DNA of 64,000 nt from Thermoguttaceae bacterium (GTDB lineage Bacteria; Planctomycetota; Planctomycetia; Pirellulales; Thermoguttaceae). Below, in pieces: positions 25,490 through 35,281 of the stretch. Numbering within the stretch: the stretch's first letter is position 1; each line of letters begins with the position of its first letter. The notes beneath the pieces were generated by a model that saw only the letters and a program-made list of their open reading frames with translations, made no database searches and had not been told where the DNA came from. The stretch is taken from assembly GCA_017937485.1 (NCBI GenBank), contig JAGBDN010000003.1, positions 115,920-179,919 of the forward strand, in the 5' to 3' direction. The position numbers and the translations under genes were made by a program.

Positions 25490-26020
25490 TCAACAACTTC
25501 CGTCGTTTTTGTTATTCGCCGCGTTAAACGACGCCGGCAAGTCGCCTTCCCAGCAAACGTCGTAAAGGGGCGAAAACGCTCGAATCGACTCCGGATGTTC
25601 CGCGACGAACGCAAGTAACGTCGGCAAAAGCTCTTCCGTCGCCAACCGGTCGAGCGCCGCCCCTTTATCGCCGGCAAGCGCCGGACAATTCCGGTAACGT
25701 CCGACGACGAGCCGCCCGTTTTTCTCCATCGTCCGAATCGGCCAAACCTTGCATTCAAAAGGCTTTAAGTCGTCGGAGAGCGAACAACCGCGCGCCGGGT
25801 CGAGGAACGGACAGTTCGCCGGTTCGTCGCAACCGTCGGCAAAGCGCAACGCGAACGACGCGCCGCCGCGTTCCCGTCGAACAATTTCGACGCCGTCCGC
25901 CTCGAACCGCGCCGCCTGTTCGTCCGTCAAAAAGGGCGTTTCCCAAACGCTTTCGCGTTGAAAATTGCAACACAAACGGCACTTCGCGCAGTCGCTCGGC
26001 CCGAAGACTTTTTTCAACAT
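25490..26020 (-). CDS. YkgJ-family cysteine-cluster protein
   Basis: A 176-residue cytoplasmic protein. It begins with DCAKCRLCC near residues 10-18, then ANCPFLDPARGCSLSDDLKPFECKVWP near 68-94; this Cys spacing is that of the YkgJ/UPF0153 family, proposed to bind zinc or an iron-sulfur cluster. Function in the family is not established. AGGAG lies before the ATG. The start is only 9 bases after the stop of the DUF2156 gene, so the two form an operon. A glycine- and asparagine-rich tail ends in Cys. Confidence 0.88.
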   Translation of the reverse strand: MLKKVFGPSDCAKCRLCCNFQRESVWETPFLTDEQAARFEADGVEIVRRERGGASFALRFADGCDEPANCPFLDPARGCSLSDDLKPFECKVWPIRTMEKNGRLVVGRYRNCPALAGDKGAALDRLATEELLPTLLAFVAEHPESIRAFSPLYDVCWEGDLPASFNAANNKNDGSC

Positions 26021-26029
26021 TTTTCGCTC

Positions 26030-27106
26030 CTAAACCGTTATTTCTTCTTCTTTAACCACTCCGTCTAAAATATCGACGACGTCCGTTTTCGTCGTTCGAG
26101 GGTCAGTCGCTTCCTCGTCGACGGTCGACGCGGCGGCCTCGCAAACGTCGAGATCGTCCGGTTCGACGTCGCCGAACGCGCGTTCGACGGCGTTGAACTT
26201 CGCCAACAAAATTTCAGGGAACCAAGCCGACTTCGCCGCTCGCAACCCTTGCGAATTAAGGTCTTCCTCGCGATTCAGCCAACGCGCGCCCCGTTCGAAC
26301 GCAAGTTGCGACGCCGCGCGACAAAGAAGCGGATACGAAGCGGCCCCGTCCGGCGTCGCCTTCTCGAAATGCTCGTTACACACCGTCGCCGAAGTCGTCG
26401 AAAGCGCAGCGAACCCCAACGGTTCGCCGCCGTCTAAAACCAAGCAACCCAAAAGGTTAAGTTCGCGAAAGAACCGAAACGCCGTTTCGAGCGCCCGCGT
26501 TTCCGCCGCCAACTCCGGCGAATCGGCGTCCGGTCGGTTCGCGCGCCAACGCTCCGCTATTAACGCCGCCGCGTTCAAATTTTCGACGGTCAACGGCGCG
26601 ACGCGAACGCCAGGCCGTTCTTTCTCGAAACGCTTGATCGCGTTGCGTTTACGATGCATTCGCCGCCCGGTTAAGCCCGCCAAACGCTCCGTCGAATAGA
26701 GGTAATCGGCGTCGCCGCGGTCGCAAGTAAAGCGGAACTTCCCGGGAAAAAGACGACGCAACGTCGCCGCTTGCGTTCGCGTCGCCAACGCGATTTTCGG
26801 CGCTCGGCCTCGCGACTCGGCGTCGTCCAAAATCGCTCGCAACGCTTTCTCGACGTCGCCTTCGCCGATCGGAAACCCATATCCGGCAAGGCGTCGGCCG
26901 TCGTAATGCCGAAAGAAAAAGCCGTCTCGAAACGCGATCGTCGTTCGATGTTTCTCTCGCAAAAGAAAAACGTTCGCGAAATTCAGTTCGTTTCCGGCCA
27001 AACCGGAGCGTTCGACGGCGGCGCGAACGAGCGTCGCGTCCGTCAATCGGGGCGATTCCAGCGGCAACTGCGTTTCATTACTCACGTTACGACTCAAAAC
27101 TTCCAA
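26030..27106 (-). CDS. DUF2156 (GNAT-like) protein
   Basis: A protein of up to 358 residues related to the C-terminal domain of lysylphosphatidylglycerol synthetases. Typical features are NFANVFLLREKHRTTIAF near 42-59, YLYSTERLAGLTGRRMHRKRNAI near 136-158 and a second GNAT-like half with LVLDGGEPLGFAAL and FERGARWLNREEDLNSQGLR. Such proteins resemble acyl- or aminoacyl-transferases, but the substrate is unknown. The C-terminal 40 residues are acidic. The start is uncertain: the longest frame begins with TTG at 27106, without a ribosome site, and a GTG at 27085 is an alternative. It is first in an operon with the YkgJ gene. Confidence 0.85.
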   Translation of the reverse strand: MEVLSRNVSNETQLPLESPRLTDATLVRAAVERSGLAGNELNFANVFLLREKHRTTIAFRDGFFFRHYDGRRLAGYGFPIGEGDVEKALRAILDDAESRGRAPKIALATRTQAATLRRLFPGKFRFTCDRGDADYLYSTERLAGLTGRRMHRKRNAIKRFEKERPGVRVAPLTVENLNAAALIAERWRANRPDADSPELAAETRALETAFRFFRELNLLGCLVLDGGEPLGFAALSTTSATVCNEHFEKATPDGAASYPLLCRAASQLAFERGARWLNREEDLNSQGLRAAKSAWFPEILLAKFNAVERAFGDVEPDDLDVCEAAASTVDEEATDPRTTKTDVVDILDGVVKEEEITV

Positions 27107-27184
27107 TGCGACTCGTTTTTAATTTCCCTTTCGACCGGGCGCCGACGCCGCGTTCGACGCTTTAACGCGCTCGGTTTCTCCTTC

Positions 27185-27214
27185 ATTTTACGCGCGGCGG
27201 CTTTATCGGCGCAA
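27185..27214 (-). promoter_or_regulatory. Candidate promoter of the DUF2156-YkgJ operon
   Basis: On the minus strand TTGCGC (27209-27214) and TAAAAT (27185-27190) are 18 bases apart, about 75 bases before the TTG start. Confidence 0.5.
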
Positions 27215-27316
27215 AGTCCGACAAATTTTCAGGTTGCGACGCTTTCTTTTGCCGTCGAAGCCGCGTCTTCGCCGCCCGCCGTCGATTCGTTAAACCGCGT
27301 CGACGCCGGTTTCGCG

Positions 27317-29260
27317 TCAACTTTCTTCGGCGACGTCGGTTAGTTTCGCCGCGTTGCGCGAGCCGCCTAAGCTGTGTTCCTTCACCAAGTTAAGCAACGC
27401 GACGCAAATTTTGTTCTCTTCGCAGAACACGAACTCGGCGCCCGCGCGCTTCATCGGCTGCACGTTGAGACGATACCGCGCTCGCGCCAAAATGACCGAC
27501 GTAGGGTTCGCCTGTTGACACGCTCGCACGACGTTCAACGCGACTTCGTCTCGCGGCGTCGTTACGGCGATAATTTCGGCGCGCCCGGCCCCCGCCGCTC
27601 GCAAAATTTCCGGGTCGGAACCGTCGCCTTGCACCGTCGCAATTCCGCGCTGCGCAAAGGGTTGCAGGTTCACCGGATTCATATCGACCAAGCAGACCGA
27701 CTTCCCGAGCGCCGTCAGTTCTTCGGCCAAACTCCCGCCGATATGCCCGACGCCGATCACGACGGCGTGTCCGCCCTTGGAATTGATCGCCGCGGCCAAT
27801 TCCGGGTCGAGGTCGGCGTCCGCGCGCCCGATTTCCGGCGCTTCCGGCTCCATTCCAAGTTTTGTCAACCCGAACTTTACCATATTCGGCGTCAACGCCA
27901 GCGACGCGACCGACACGAAGAGCGTCGTTTGATACGCGACGTCGGACAACGCCCCTTGCGCGTACGCCAGCGTCAGGATCATAAACGCGAGTTCCCCGAC
28001 CTGCGAAATGCTCAAACCGAAGCCGAGCGCGCCGCGGAAATCCATCCCGCAAACGCGGAGCGCCGACGCCGCCGCGACCCATTTCAACGCGACCGCCCCA
28101 ATCAACGCGCTCGCGCAAAGAATCGGGTGAAGCCAAACATACGAAAAATCGGTCATCATCCCGAGCGAAATGAAGAAAATCGCGGAAAACGCTTCGCGGA
28201 ACGGCGTTACCAGCGCGTCGATTTGCCGCGTCAAGCGGTTTTCGCCGAGCGCGACGCCCGCCGCCAACGCGCCGAGCGCCGGAGTCAAACCCAGCGCCTC
28301 CGCGACGCAACACATTCCCAACAAAGCGAATACGGCGAACAAAATCACCAGCTCGTTCGAACGTAACGCCGCCAAACGCGGCACGACCAATTTCACGTTC
28401 GCCCACTTCGCCAAAACGACGACCGCGCAAAAAGCGCCCGATTTCGCCGCCATATCGACCCAGGAATTCGCGAACCAACCGCTCCCTTCGTCCGCTCCGG
28501 CGCCCAAAATTTTCGGCAAAATCAAGAGGAGCGGCACCAACGCTAAGTCTTGAAAAATCAAGAGGCCGACCGTCGCCTGCGCGCGCTTGGTGTCCGCTTG
28601 GCCGACGTCCTGCACGCTGCGGTACACAAGCGCCGTCGAGCTGAGCGCGACGACGCACCCCAAGACAAACGCGCTCGTTAAACTCATTCCGAACAACATA
28701 TTGGCGGCGATCGAGATAAGAATTGTCAGCCCCATTTGCAAGGAGCCGCCGAGGAACATATAACGCGCCGTCGCCGCCAGTTTGTCGAACGTAAACTCAA
28801 TACCGATCGCAAATAAGAGCAACAGGACGCCGAACTCCGTCGTCGCGTCGAACGCAAATTCGTCCTTGCGAATTTCCTCCTGAATCTCAACGACGTGTTG
28901 TTCGCGCTCGGCGATTTCTTCCGCAAGTTCTTTCTCGGTCAACGGTTTTTCCGTCGCGACCGAGTCTTGTTTTTCCGATTTTCCCTCCGATTGAGTTTCT
29001 CCGGAAGACGTTGTCGCGTCGATATTTAAGCGATGAGCTTCGGCAAAATCCGGGTCGAGTTCCGCCGCTTGTTCAACCGCTTCGCTCAACGCTTTTTCCA
29101 TCTCCTTCGAGCCGGTCAAGTCGAATCCGCCGGGGCCGATCAGCGCGCCGACGACCAAATAGCCGATCAGCGGCGACGCGTTCAAGCGTTTGCAAATCCA
29201 ACCGGCGACCAAACCGGCGCCCAAAATTATCGCGAGGTGCAAAATGAAGATGTTTTCCAT
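27317..29260 (-). CDS. Kef-type (CPA2) cation/proton antiporter with TrkA-N domain
   Basis: A 647-residue inner-membrane transporter exchanging K+ (or Na+) for H+. Helices 1 and 2 (residues about 4-48) end in the family motif GYLVVGALIGPGG. A hydrophilic insert of about 85 residues (about 50-135) then separates them from helix 3 (TTEFGVLLLLFAIGIEF), and the remaining helices run to about 470 (ALSSTALV, GLLIFQDLALVPLLLILP). A cytosolic Rossmann domain follows (VVIGVGHIGGSLAEEL near 497), which senses nucleotides or NAD(H). The TrkA-C domain is missing or very short. AAAGG precedes the ATG. Relatives are KefB/KefC/YbaL; no KefF/G-type partner is adjacent. Confidence 0.92.
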   Translation of the reverse strand: MENIFILHLAIILGAGLVAGWICKRLNASPLIGYLVVGALIGPGGFDLTGSKEMEKALSEAVEQAAELDPDFAEAHRLNIDATTSSGETQSEGKSEKQDSVATEKPLTEKELAEEIAEREQHVVEIQEEIRKDEFAFDATTEFGVLLLLFAIGIEFTFDKLAATARYMFLGGSLQMGLTILISIAANMLFGMSLTSAFVLGCVVALSSTALVYRSVQDVGQADTKRAQATVGLLIFQDLALVPLLLILPKILGAGADEGSGWFANSWVDMAAKSGAFCAVVVLAKWANVKLVVPRLAALRSNELVILFAVFALLGMCCVAEALGLTPALGALAAGVALGENRLTRQIDALVTPFREAFSAIFFISLGMMTDFSYVWLHPILCASALIGAVALKWVAAASALRVCGMDFRGALGFGLSISQVGELAFMILTLAYAQGALSDVAYQTTLFVSVASLALTPNMVKFGLTKLGMEPEAPEIGRADADLDPELAAAINSKGGHAVVIGVGHIGGSLAEELTALGKSVCLVDMNPVNLQPFAQRGIATVQGDGSDPEILRAAGAGRAEIIAVTTPRDEVALNVVRACQQANPTSVILARARYRLNVQPMKRAGAEFVFCEENKICVALLNLVKEHSLGGSRNAAKLTDVAEES

Positions 29261-29896
29261 CGTTCGCCTTTCCGACTAACGTCGAGTTCCTTTCGACTTG
29301 CGGCTCTTCGTCGCTATTTTTTAACGTCGCTTCCGCTTCCGCTCTTGGAAAAAATCGGCGCGACGCGCTCTTTAAAATATACCAATTTTACGCGTTGCGC
29401 CTAGGGTTTGTCGCTTAAAACTTTCAAAATTTTCAGCGCTCCGTTCATTTTTTATTCGCTTTTCTTTCTTATATTATGCATTTTTTCACCTTTTGTTCCT
29501 CCGCTTCGCCGTTTTACCTAAATTTTCTTTCGTTTCTTTCGATATGTTTTCACTTGAAACGGCGTTTTGAAAACGCGCAAAATCGCAACATTTTTCTAAA
29601 ACAGCCGTCCGCCTTTTATTTTCTTCACATTTATACAAAGACGTTTTTGATTTTTCGAAATTCGATCGTTTTTCTAAGATAAAAATTTCATTCATTTTCG
29701 TTAAAAATAAACCGGAACGTCCGGCGCGGACTGGAAATCGCCGGCGCCGTCGGATATAATAAACGTTCGTCGACCGCTTAACCGGCGTTTTCTCGCGAAA
29801 TTTCGCGTTTCCCGCCGCCGAGTCGACGACGCTTTTAACGTCAACGTTTACCCGCTCTTAGCGTTTCGACGCTCGGGGCCGATTAAGGAAAATCCG
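29261..29896. other. 636-bp gap with an AT-rich core at about 29400-29720
   Basis: The core is strikingly AT-rich against the GC-rich background, with many T-runs on the plus strand. Two small frames (29476-29682 plus, 29486-29695 minus) lack ribosome sites and homology signals and are not called. A TATAAT at 29755-29760 lies 137 bases before the glycosidase ATG and may be its -10, although the -35 (TGGAAA) is poor. Confidence 0.6.
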
Positions 29897-32626
29897 ATGC
29901 GCAAAAAACTCACCCGTTCGGCGCTCGCGGCGCTTCTCGGCTGTCTCGTCGGTTCGACGGCGCTTTTCGCCGACGACGCGGCCAAATTCCCGTTCGTTAT
30001 TCAACACGGCGCCCAAGGCAACATCACTAACGTCAAGACTTGGGACAATCCGCTCCCGAGCGCCGGGTCGCGAGGCTTCCTCGGAACGAAAGACGGTCGA
30101 TTCGCGTTCAAGTCCGGCGACGCGCGTTTCCTCGGCACGAACCTCTGCTTCGGCGCCAACTTCCCGGAAAAAGAAAACGCCGAGTTCCTCGCTCGGTCCC
30201 TTTCGCGGTTCGGGATCGGCGTCGTTCGGTTGCACCATATGGACAGCCGCGACATTTGGGGCGCCAACTTCGAGAAAACGCGAACGGAAATCGACCCGAA
30301 ACAGCTCGACAAGCTCGACTACATGATCTATTGCCTTCAAAAAGAAGGGGTTTACGTCAACATTAACCTGCACGTTTCGCGAGCGTTCGACGAGCGCGAC
30401 GGCTTCGAAAACTCGGATGGTCTCCCGACGCAAAACAAGGGCGTCGACAACTTCGACCCGCGAATGATCGCCCAGCAAAAGAAGTACGCCCGCGACCTGC
30501 TGACGCACGTCAACCCTTACACCGGCAAGGCTTACGTCGACGACCCGGGCGTCGCGGTCATCGAAATCAACAACGAAAACTCGGTCGTCGCCTCTTGGTC
30601 TTGGGGCGAACTCGACACGTTGCCGCAACCGTATTGCGACGAGTTCCAACGCCTTTGGAACGCTTGGCTTACGAAGAAATACGGCTCGACCGACAAGCTC
30701 CGCGCCGCTTGGAACAGCCGCGAATACCCGGCGGGCCCCGAACAAATCGCCGACGGCTCTTTCGCGCCGGACTTTAAGTTCAACCGTCCTTGGGAGTTGC
30801 AGCTCGACGAAACCGCGAAGGCGAGTTGGCGCGTCGTCCCGGCGAGCGAAACCGGAATCGACGCGAACGCGTTGCGCCTCGACGTCGAAAAAACCGGCGC
30901 CGTCTCTTGGATTCCGCAAATTCACCGCGTCGGGCTCGGCGTCGAAAAGGGTACGCCTTATCGACTTACGTTCAAAATCCGCTCCGAAAGCGAGTCGAAA
31001 ATTTCGGTCGGCGTCGTCGAAAATCACGATCCTTGGCAACCGGTCGGCGTCCGTCGCGACATAACGGCGACGAAAGATTGGCAAACCGTTTCGATTCCGT
31101 TCCTTCCGCCGAAAACCGACGCCCAAATCCGCGTTTCGTTCGGCTCCTTCCAAGACGGAACGTCGCTCGAACTCGCCGACCTCTCGCTCCAAAGCGGCGG
31201 AACGCTCGGCGTCGACGCGTCGCAAACGCTCGAAACGAAGTCGATTCCGGTTCCGAAGCGCAACGGCGACTCGGAAACGCTCTTCTCGCCGGAAACGCTC
31301 GCCGACTTTTCGGACTTCCTGCGCGATCTCGAAAACAAGTATTGGCAAGAGATGTATCGCTTCGTTAAAGACGAGCTCGGCGCGAAACAGCCGGTCGCCG
31401 GAACGCAGTTGCAATACGGTTTTTGGCACGCGCAAGCTCGCCTCGACTTCTGCGACATTCACGCTTACTGGAACCACCCGAACTTCCCGGGCCGCTCTTG
31501 GGACCAAAATCATTGGCTCGTCGGCGCGTCGGCGCTGGCGAACTCTCCGGCGAACGGAACGCTCTCCAACTTGGCCGCGGTTCGCGTTTTAGGGTCGCCG
31601 TTTACCTGCAGCGAATACGACCATCCGTTCCCGAACCCTTACGCGGCGGAGGGGAACGTCATGTTGGCGGCGGTCGCGGCGTTCCAAGATTGGTCGGCGA
31701 TTTACCAATTCGCTTGGTCGCACAGTTCGCAATACCAACGCGACGCGATGGCGCCGTTCTTCGATATGTGCGCGCAACCGATGAAAACGGCGCACCTTCC
31801 GGCCTGTTACGGGATGTTCGTTCGCGGCGACGTCAAGAGCGGGCCCGGCGAATTTGTTTACAAGCCGTCGATGACGCAAGCCGAAGAATCGCAAATCCAA
31901 CGCGACGGCTTGACCGGCTACCATCGTTCGCTTCAAGGACTGAACCTCGACCGTTCCCTTTCGCTCGCGGTTTACGCCGGGATCGAACTTCCCGACCTGA
32001 AACTCCCGACGTCGGAAATCAAGTCGGCGAAAGAGATTAAGAGTTGGGCCGACCTCCCGGCGCGCTTCGGTTCGAAAGAGAAAAAGGAAATCGTCAACGA
32101 CTGCGGAGAAATTCGTTGGAACTTCGCGACGCCGGATAAAGGTTACTTCGTCGTCGACTCCGCGAACACGAAAGTTTTCAGCGGTTTCGTTACGCAACCG
32201 ACGCAATTCGACGGCGTTACGCTCGACGTCGGCGCGACGGAACTCGGCTGGGCGACCGTTTCGCTCGTCAAGGGAACGAACGTCGACCTCGACGCGGAAA
32301 AAGTCGGCAAGTTGACTTCGGGACGCTATCTCTTGACGGCGACCGGCGCGATGCAAAACACCGATTCGAAACTGATTACGGTCGGCAAAGACGTTACGAC
32401 GGCGGGACATTACGGCGGGGCGCTCGGTCGCGCTCCGGTTCTTTGCGAAGGCGTCCCGGCGACGCTGACGCTGAACGGCGTCGACGCTAAATCGGTTTCG
32501 GTCTTCGCTTTAGACGAAAGCGGCGCTCGCAAGGGCGAACTTTCCGTCGAGTCGACCGCCGACGGCGCGCGCTTCGGAATCGGCCCGGAAAGCAAGACGA
32601 TTTGGTACGAAGTCGTTATTAAATAA
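29897..32626 (+). CDS. Secreted GH-A clan glycoside hydrolase with internal carbohydrate-binding domain
   Basis: A 909-residue protein with a signal peptide (1-25, ending TALFAD). Residues 40-280 and about 450-640 form a TIM barrel like cellulase-type GH5 relatives: FLGTNLCFGANFP, VVRLHHMD near 114, and the acid/base motif VIEINNENS near 220 (Asn-Glu). The probable nucleophile is Glu in TCSEYDHP near 573. A beta-sandwich with RLTFKIRSESESKISVGVV (about 290-435) interrupts the barrel and resembles CBM4/9-type modules. The last 200 residues are beta-rich. AAGGAAAA precedes the ATG. The polysaccharide substrate cannot be told from sequence; a GH family other than 5 is possible. A bidirectional terminator follows. 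Confidence 0.85.
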   Translation: MRKKLTRSALAALLGCLVGSTALFADDAAKFPFVIQHGAQGNITNVKTWDNPLPSAGSRGFLGTKDGRFAFKSGDARFLGTNLCFGANFPEKENAEFLARSLSRFGIGVVRLHHMDSRDIWGANFEKTRTEIDPKQLDKLDYMIYCLQKEGVYVNINLHVSRAFDERDGFENSDGLPTQNKGVDNFDPRMIAQQKKYARDLLTHVNPYTGKAYVDDPGVAVIEINNENSVVASWSWGELDTLPQPYCDEFQRLWNAWLTKKYGSTDKLRAAWNSREYPAGPEQIADGSFAPDFKFNRPWELQLDETAKASWRVVPASETGIDANALRLDVEKTGAVSWIPQIHRVGLGVEKGTPYRLTFKIRSESESKISVGVVENHDPWQPVGVRRDITATKDWQTVSIPFLPPKTDAQIRVSFGSFQDGTSLELADLSLQSGGTLGVDASQTLETKSIPVPKRNGDSETLFSPETLADFSDFLRDLENKYWQEMYRFVKDELGAKQPVAGTQLQYGFWHAQARLDFCDIHAYWNHPNFPGRSWDQNHWLVGASALANSPANGTLSNLAAVRVLGSPFTCSEYDHPFPNPYAAEGNVMLAAVAAFQDWSAIYQFAWSHSSQYQRDAMAPFFDMCAQPMKTAHLPACYGMFVRGDVKSGPGEFVYKPSMTQAEESQIQRDGLTGYHRSLQGLNLDRSLSLAVYAGIELPDLKLPTSEIKSAKEIKSWADLPARFGSKEKKEIVNDCGEIRWNFATPDKGYFVVDSANTKVFSGFVTQPTQFDGVTLDVGATELGWATVSLVKGTNVDLDAEKVGKLTSGRYLLTATGAMQNTDSKLITVGKDVTTAGHYGGALGRAPVLCEGVPATLTLNGVDAKSVSVFALDESGARKGELSVESTADGARFGIGPESKTIWYEVVIK

Positions 32627-32655
32627 CGCTTTCCGTTTCTAAAACGGCGTTAAAA

Positions 32656-32696
32656 AACCCGACGCGAAACCGTTTTTCGCGTCGGGTTCTTTTTTC
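32656..32696. terminator. Bidirectional terminator between the glycosidase and lspA
   Basis: AACCCGACGCGAAA (32656-32669) pairs perfectly with TTTCGCGTCGGGTT (32675-32688) around a 5-base loop; CTTTTTT follows on the plus strand and an A-run precedes it. Confidence 0.9.
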
Positions 32697-32790
32697 TTTT
32701 TCGCCGCCGTCGGAGCGTTCCGTTTGAAAAGCGGCGCCTTTCGTTTTTGCCGTTTAAAAAGTTTTAAACGCTTAAAGGAGATTAAAACGT

Positions 32791-33408
32791 TTAATTTTCC
32801 GCTTTATCTTCCGTCGTCGCCGTTTCGTTCGACGCGACCGCCGGTTTCGGCGTCGGAACGAAAAGCGCGTAAAACCCGATCAAAATCGCGCCGCAAACCA
32901 AGCAACTGTCGGCGATATTGAAGTTCGGCCAAGGATAGTCGCCGAGCATAACGAGAATCCAGTCGCGGACGGCGTAAATCGGTTCGCCGATCATCTCCGG
33001 CGGGCACCCCCAAACTTCGGCGTCGAAGTCGCTCCAACGCATCCGGTGCAAGCCGAGGCGATCCCAAAGGTTCCCCCAAATACCGGCGGTAATCAAACCG
33101 AGCGTCGACGCGAGAAAAACGCTCCGCGTCGAGTCGGCCCAAACCCAACCGATAATTCCAACGAGCGCGACGCAAGAAAGCGTTGCGAAAAGCGGAATTT
33201 GCCCTTGCCCGATCCCAAAAAGCGCGCCTTGATTCAGCGACGTTTGGAAGCCGAACACGTCCGGAATCAACCACCAAACGTCCGACTCGCCCGGCCGTCC
33301 TAAACGCTCGAAAATCCAGTGTTTCGTTCCGAGATCAAGCGCGCAGAAAAACGCCGCGATAACGAAAAAAAGGGACAGACGGGAAAAGCGCGACGACGGC
33401 ATATTCAT
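32791..33408 (-). CDS. lspA: Lipoprotein signal peptidase (signal peptidase II)
   Basis: A 205-residue inner-membrane aspartic protease that removes signal peptides from diacylglyceryl-prolipoproteins. Family boxes: DLGTKHWI (box A/B) in the first helix, TSLNQGALFGIGQG, AGIWGNLWDRL, AVRDWI and NFNIADSCLVCG; the last two hold the catalytic aspartates. Four membrane helices are visible. A stretch of about 25 residues before AVRDWI is longer than in E. coli. The ATG at 33408 is taken as start; an in-frame TTG at 33447 would add 13 residues. A Thr/Ala/Glu tail ends the protein. Several lipoproteins in this window are possible substrates. Confidence 0.95.
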   Translation of the reverse strand: MNMPSSRFSRLSLFFVIAAFFCALDLGTKHWIFERLGRPGESDVWWLIPDVFGFQTSLNQGALFGIGQGQIPLFATLSCVALVGIIGWVWADSTRSVFLASTLGLITAGIWGNLWDRLGLHRMRWSDFDAEVWGCPPEMIGEPIYAVRDWILVMLGDYPWPNFNIADSCLVCGAILIGFYALFVPTPKPAVASNETATTEDKAEN

Positions 33409-33795
33409 CGTTAAAAAACTCGACGTTAATATAGGGAAGGCGGGCAAAATGGGCTCCGACGTTCCGCCAAACGAACGTCGCGCGCCGACAAATTTTTCGC
33501 ATTTTAACGAAAAAAACGGCTCAAGTCAACGCAAAAACGCGTTCGGGGGCTTCTAAAATTCGACTTTTGGGGTAAAATTTAAAGTCGTTCGACGAAAGCG
33601 ACGCGCTTTCCGCAAAATAGCGTCGTCGTTTTCCGTTTGTCCCGCCGCGCCTCGAAGCGCGCCGTTCGGCGAGCCGTCCGTCCAAGTCGGGAGCCCGTCG
33701 GCGCCGAGCGCGTCGGAACCGATTTTACCAATCAGCCCAACCGAAGGAAAGGGGCCGCTCGCATTCCAAGCGCCGCGGTCGCAAGGCTTACATCA
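33409..33795. other. 387-bp divergent gap between lspA and thrC
   Basis: No gene-like frame. A minus-strand TATATT (33428-33433) could serve lspA and a plus-strand TAAAAT (33573-33578) could serve thrC, but neither has a convincing -35. Confidence 0.5.
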
Positions 33796-35175
33796 ATGAA
33801 CGTTTTCCAACGCTGCATTAATCCCCAATGTCGATCGACGTTCGACGTCGGCGAAATTCTTCACCGCTGCCCGACGTGCGGCGCGCTCCTCGACGTCGAA
33901 TACGATTGGGACAAGCTCCCGACGCCGAAAAAGCTCGCCGACTTTGAAAAATATTGGAGCGAACGTTCGAATCCGCAACGTTTTAGCGGCGTTTGGCGTT
34001 TTCACGAGCTGTTGCCGTTCGCGCCGCTCGACCAATGCGTTACCGTCGGCGAAGGGCAAACGATTCTGCAGCGTTCGAACGGCGTCGCGGAGTACGTCGG
34101 CGCCGCCGCGGGCTCGCTTTACCTCCAATACGAAGGGATGAACCCGTCCGGCTCCTTCAAAGACAACGGGATGGCCGCCGGAACGACGCACGGTCGCCTC
34201 GTCGGCGCGACGCAAGCGGCTTGCGCGTCGACCGGGAACACGAGCGCTTCGCTCGCGCTTTACTGCGCCGCGTCGAAGTCGATGAAGTCGGTCGTTTTCG
34301 TCGGTTCCGGAAAAATCGCTTACGGCAAGTTGTCGCAAGCGCTCGATTACGGCGCCCGCACCGTTCAGATTCAGGGGGACTTCGACGACGCGATGGCGCG
34401 CGTTCAAGAAGTCTCGAAGAAAACGGGAATCTACCTCCTTAACAGCTTGAATCCGTTCCGTTTGGAGGGCCAAAAGACGATTATGTTCCGCGTCTTGGAA
34501 GCGCTCCGTTGGGAGGTTCCGGACTGGATCGTCGTTCCGGGCGGCAACCTCGGCAACTCGAGTTCGTTCGGGAAAGCGTTCATCGAGTTGAAGAAACTCG
34601 GGCTGATCGACCGCGTTCCGCGCCTCGCCGTTATCAACGCCGCCGGAGCCGACACGCTCGACCGCCTCTACAACGACGAAGGCCTTCGTTGGAACGGCGG
34701 AAACGTCGATAACGCCAAGATCGACGCGTTTTACGCTCAAATGGACGCCGAAAACCGCCGCGCTTCGACGATCGCCAGCGCGATCGAAATCAACCGCCCC
34801 GTCAACTTGACGAAGTGTTTGCGCGCGCTCGACTTCTGCGACGGCGTCGTCCGCAAGGTGAGCGAGCAAGAAATCGTCGACGCGAAAGCGAGCGTCGGCG
34901 CGAACGGCTTCGGTTGCGAACCGGCCTCCGCCGCGTCGGTCGCCGGCGCGAAAAAGCTTGTCGCCGAAGGAGTTATCGGCCGCGACGAGCGCGTCGTCTG
35001 CATTTTGACCGGACATCAGCTGAAAGACCCAAACGCGACGGTCGCCTATCACGGCGCCGACCCGGCCTTCTTCGAGAGCGTTCTCGGGAAACGCGGCGTC
35101 GCGACGGCGCCCCTCGCGAACCGTCCGGTCGTCGTCGGCAACGATATCGACGCGATTCTCGACGTTTTGCGTTGA
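33796..35175 (+). CDS. thrC: Threonine synthase
   Basis: A 459-residue PLP enzyme converting O-phosphohomoserine to threonine. The N-terminus holds a zinc-finger-like set of four cysteines (7, 12, 25, 28), as in the plant-like and archaeal class. The Schiff-base lysine lies in GSFKDNGM near 122, [12 protein letters not shown] forms the phosphate loop, and [15 protein letters not shown] binds the cofactor phosphate. A C-terminal C-G-E-P-like turn is [19 protein letters not shown]. The ATG at 33796 has AAGG about 10 bases upstream; the frame extends back to a TTG at 33637 but that part is arginine-rich and unlike the family. Cysteate or other beta-replacing relatives exist, but threonine synthase fits best. 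Confidence 0.93.
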   Translation: MNVFQRCINPQCRSTFDVGEILHRCPTCGALLDVEYDWDKLPTPKKLADFEKYWSERSNPQRFSGVWRFHELLPFAPLDQCVTVGEGQTILQRSNGVAEYVGAAAGSLYLQYEGMNPSGSFKDNGMAAGTTHGRLVGATQAACASTGNTSASLALYCAASKSMKSVVFVGSGKIAYGKLSQALDYGARTVQIQGDFDDAMARVQEVSKKTGIYLLNSLNPFRLEGQKTIMFRVLEALRWEVPDWIVVPGGNLGNSSSFGKAFIELKKLGLIDRVPRLAVINAAGADTLDRLYNDEGLRWNGGNVDNAKIDAFYAQMDAENRRASTIASAIEINRPVNLTKCLRALDFCDGVVRKVSEQEIVDAKASVGANGFGCEPASAASVAGAKKLVAEGVIGRDERVVCILTGHQLKDPNATVAYHGADPAFFESVLGKRGVATAPLANRPVVVGNDIDAILDVLR

Positions 35176-35281
35176 ACGCGTTTGCAACCGCCGCGCCGAC
35201 GTTCGTTTTAACGTTGCAATTCGTTGAAATCCGTTTACAGAAACGACTTGCGACGCCGTTTTTCGGAGCGTTATTAAGATA

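Noticed and set aside
29476..29682. A 68-codon plus-strand frame in the AT-rich island, with a TATATT just upstream
   Set aside because: No ribosome site, Phe/Ser/Leu-rich composition expected from T-rich DNA, and an overlapping minus-strand frame of equal length.
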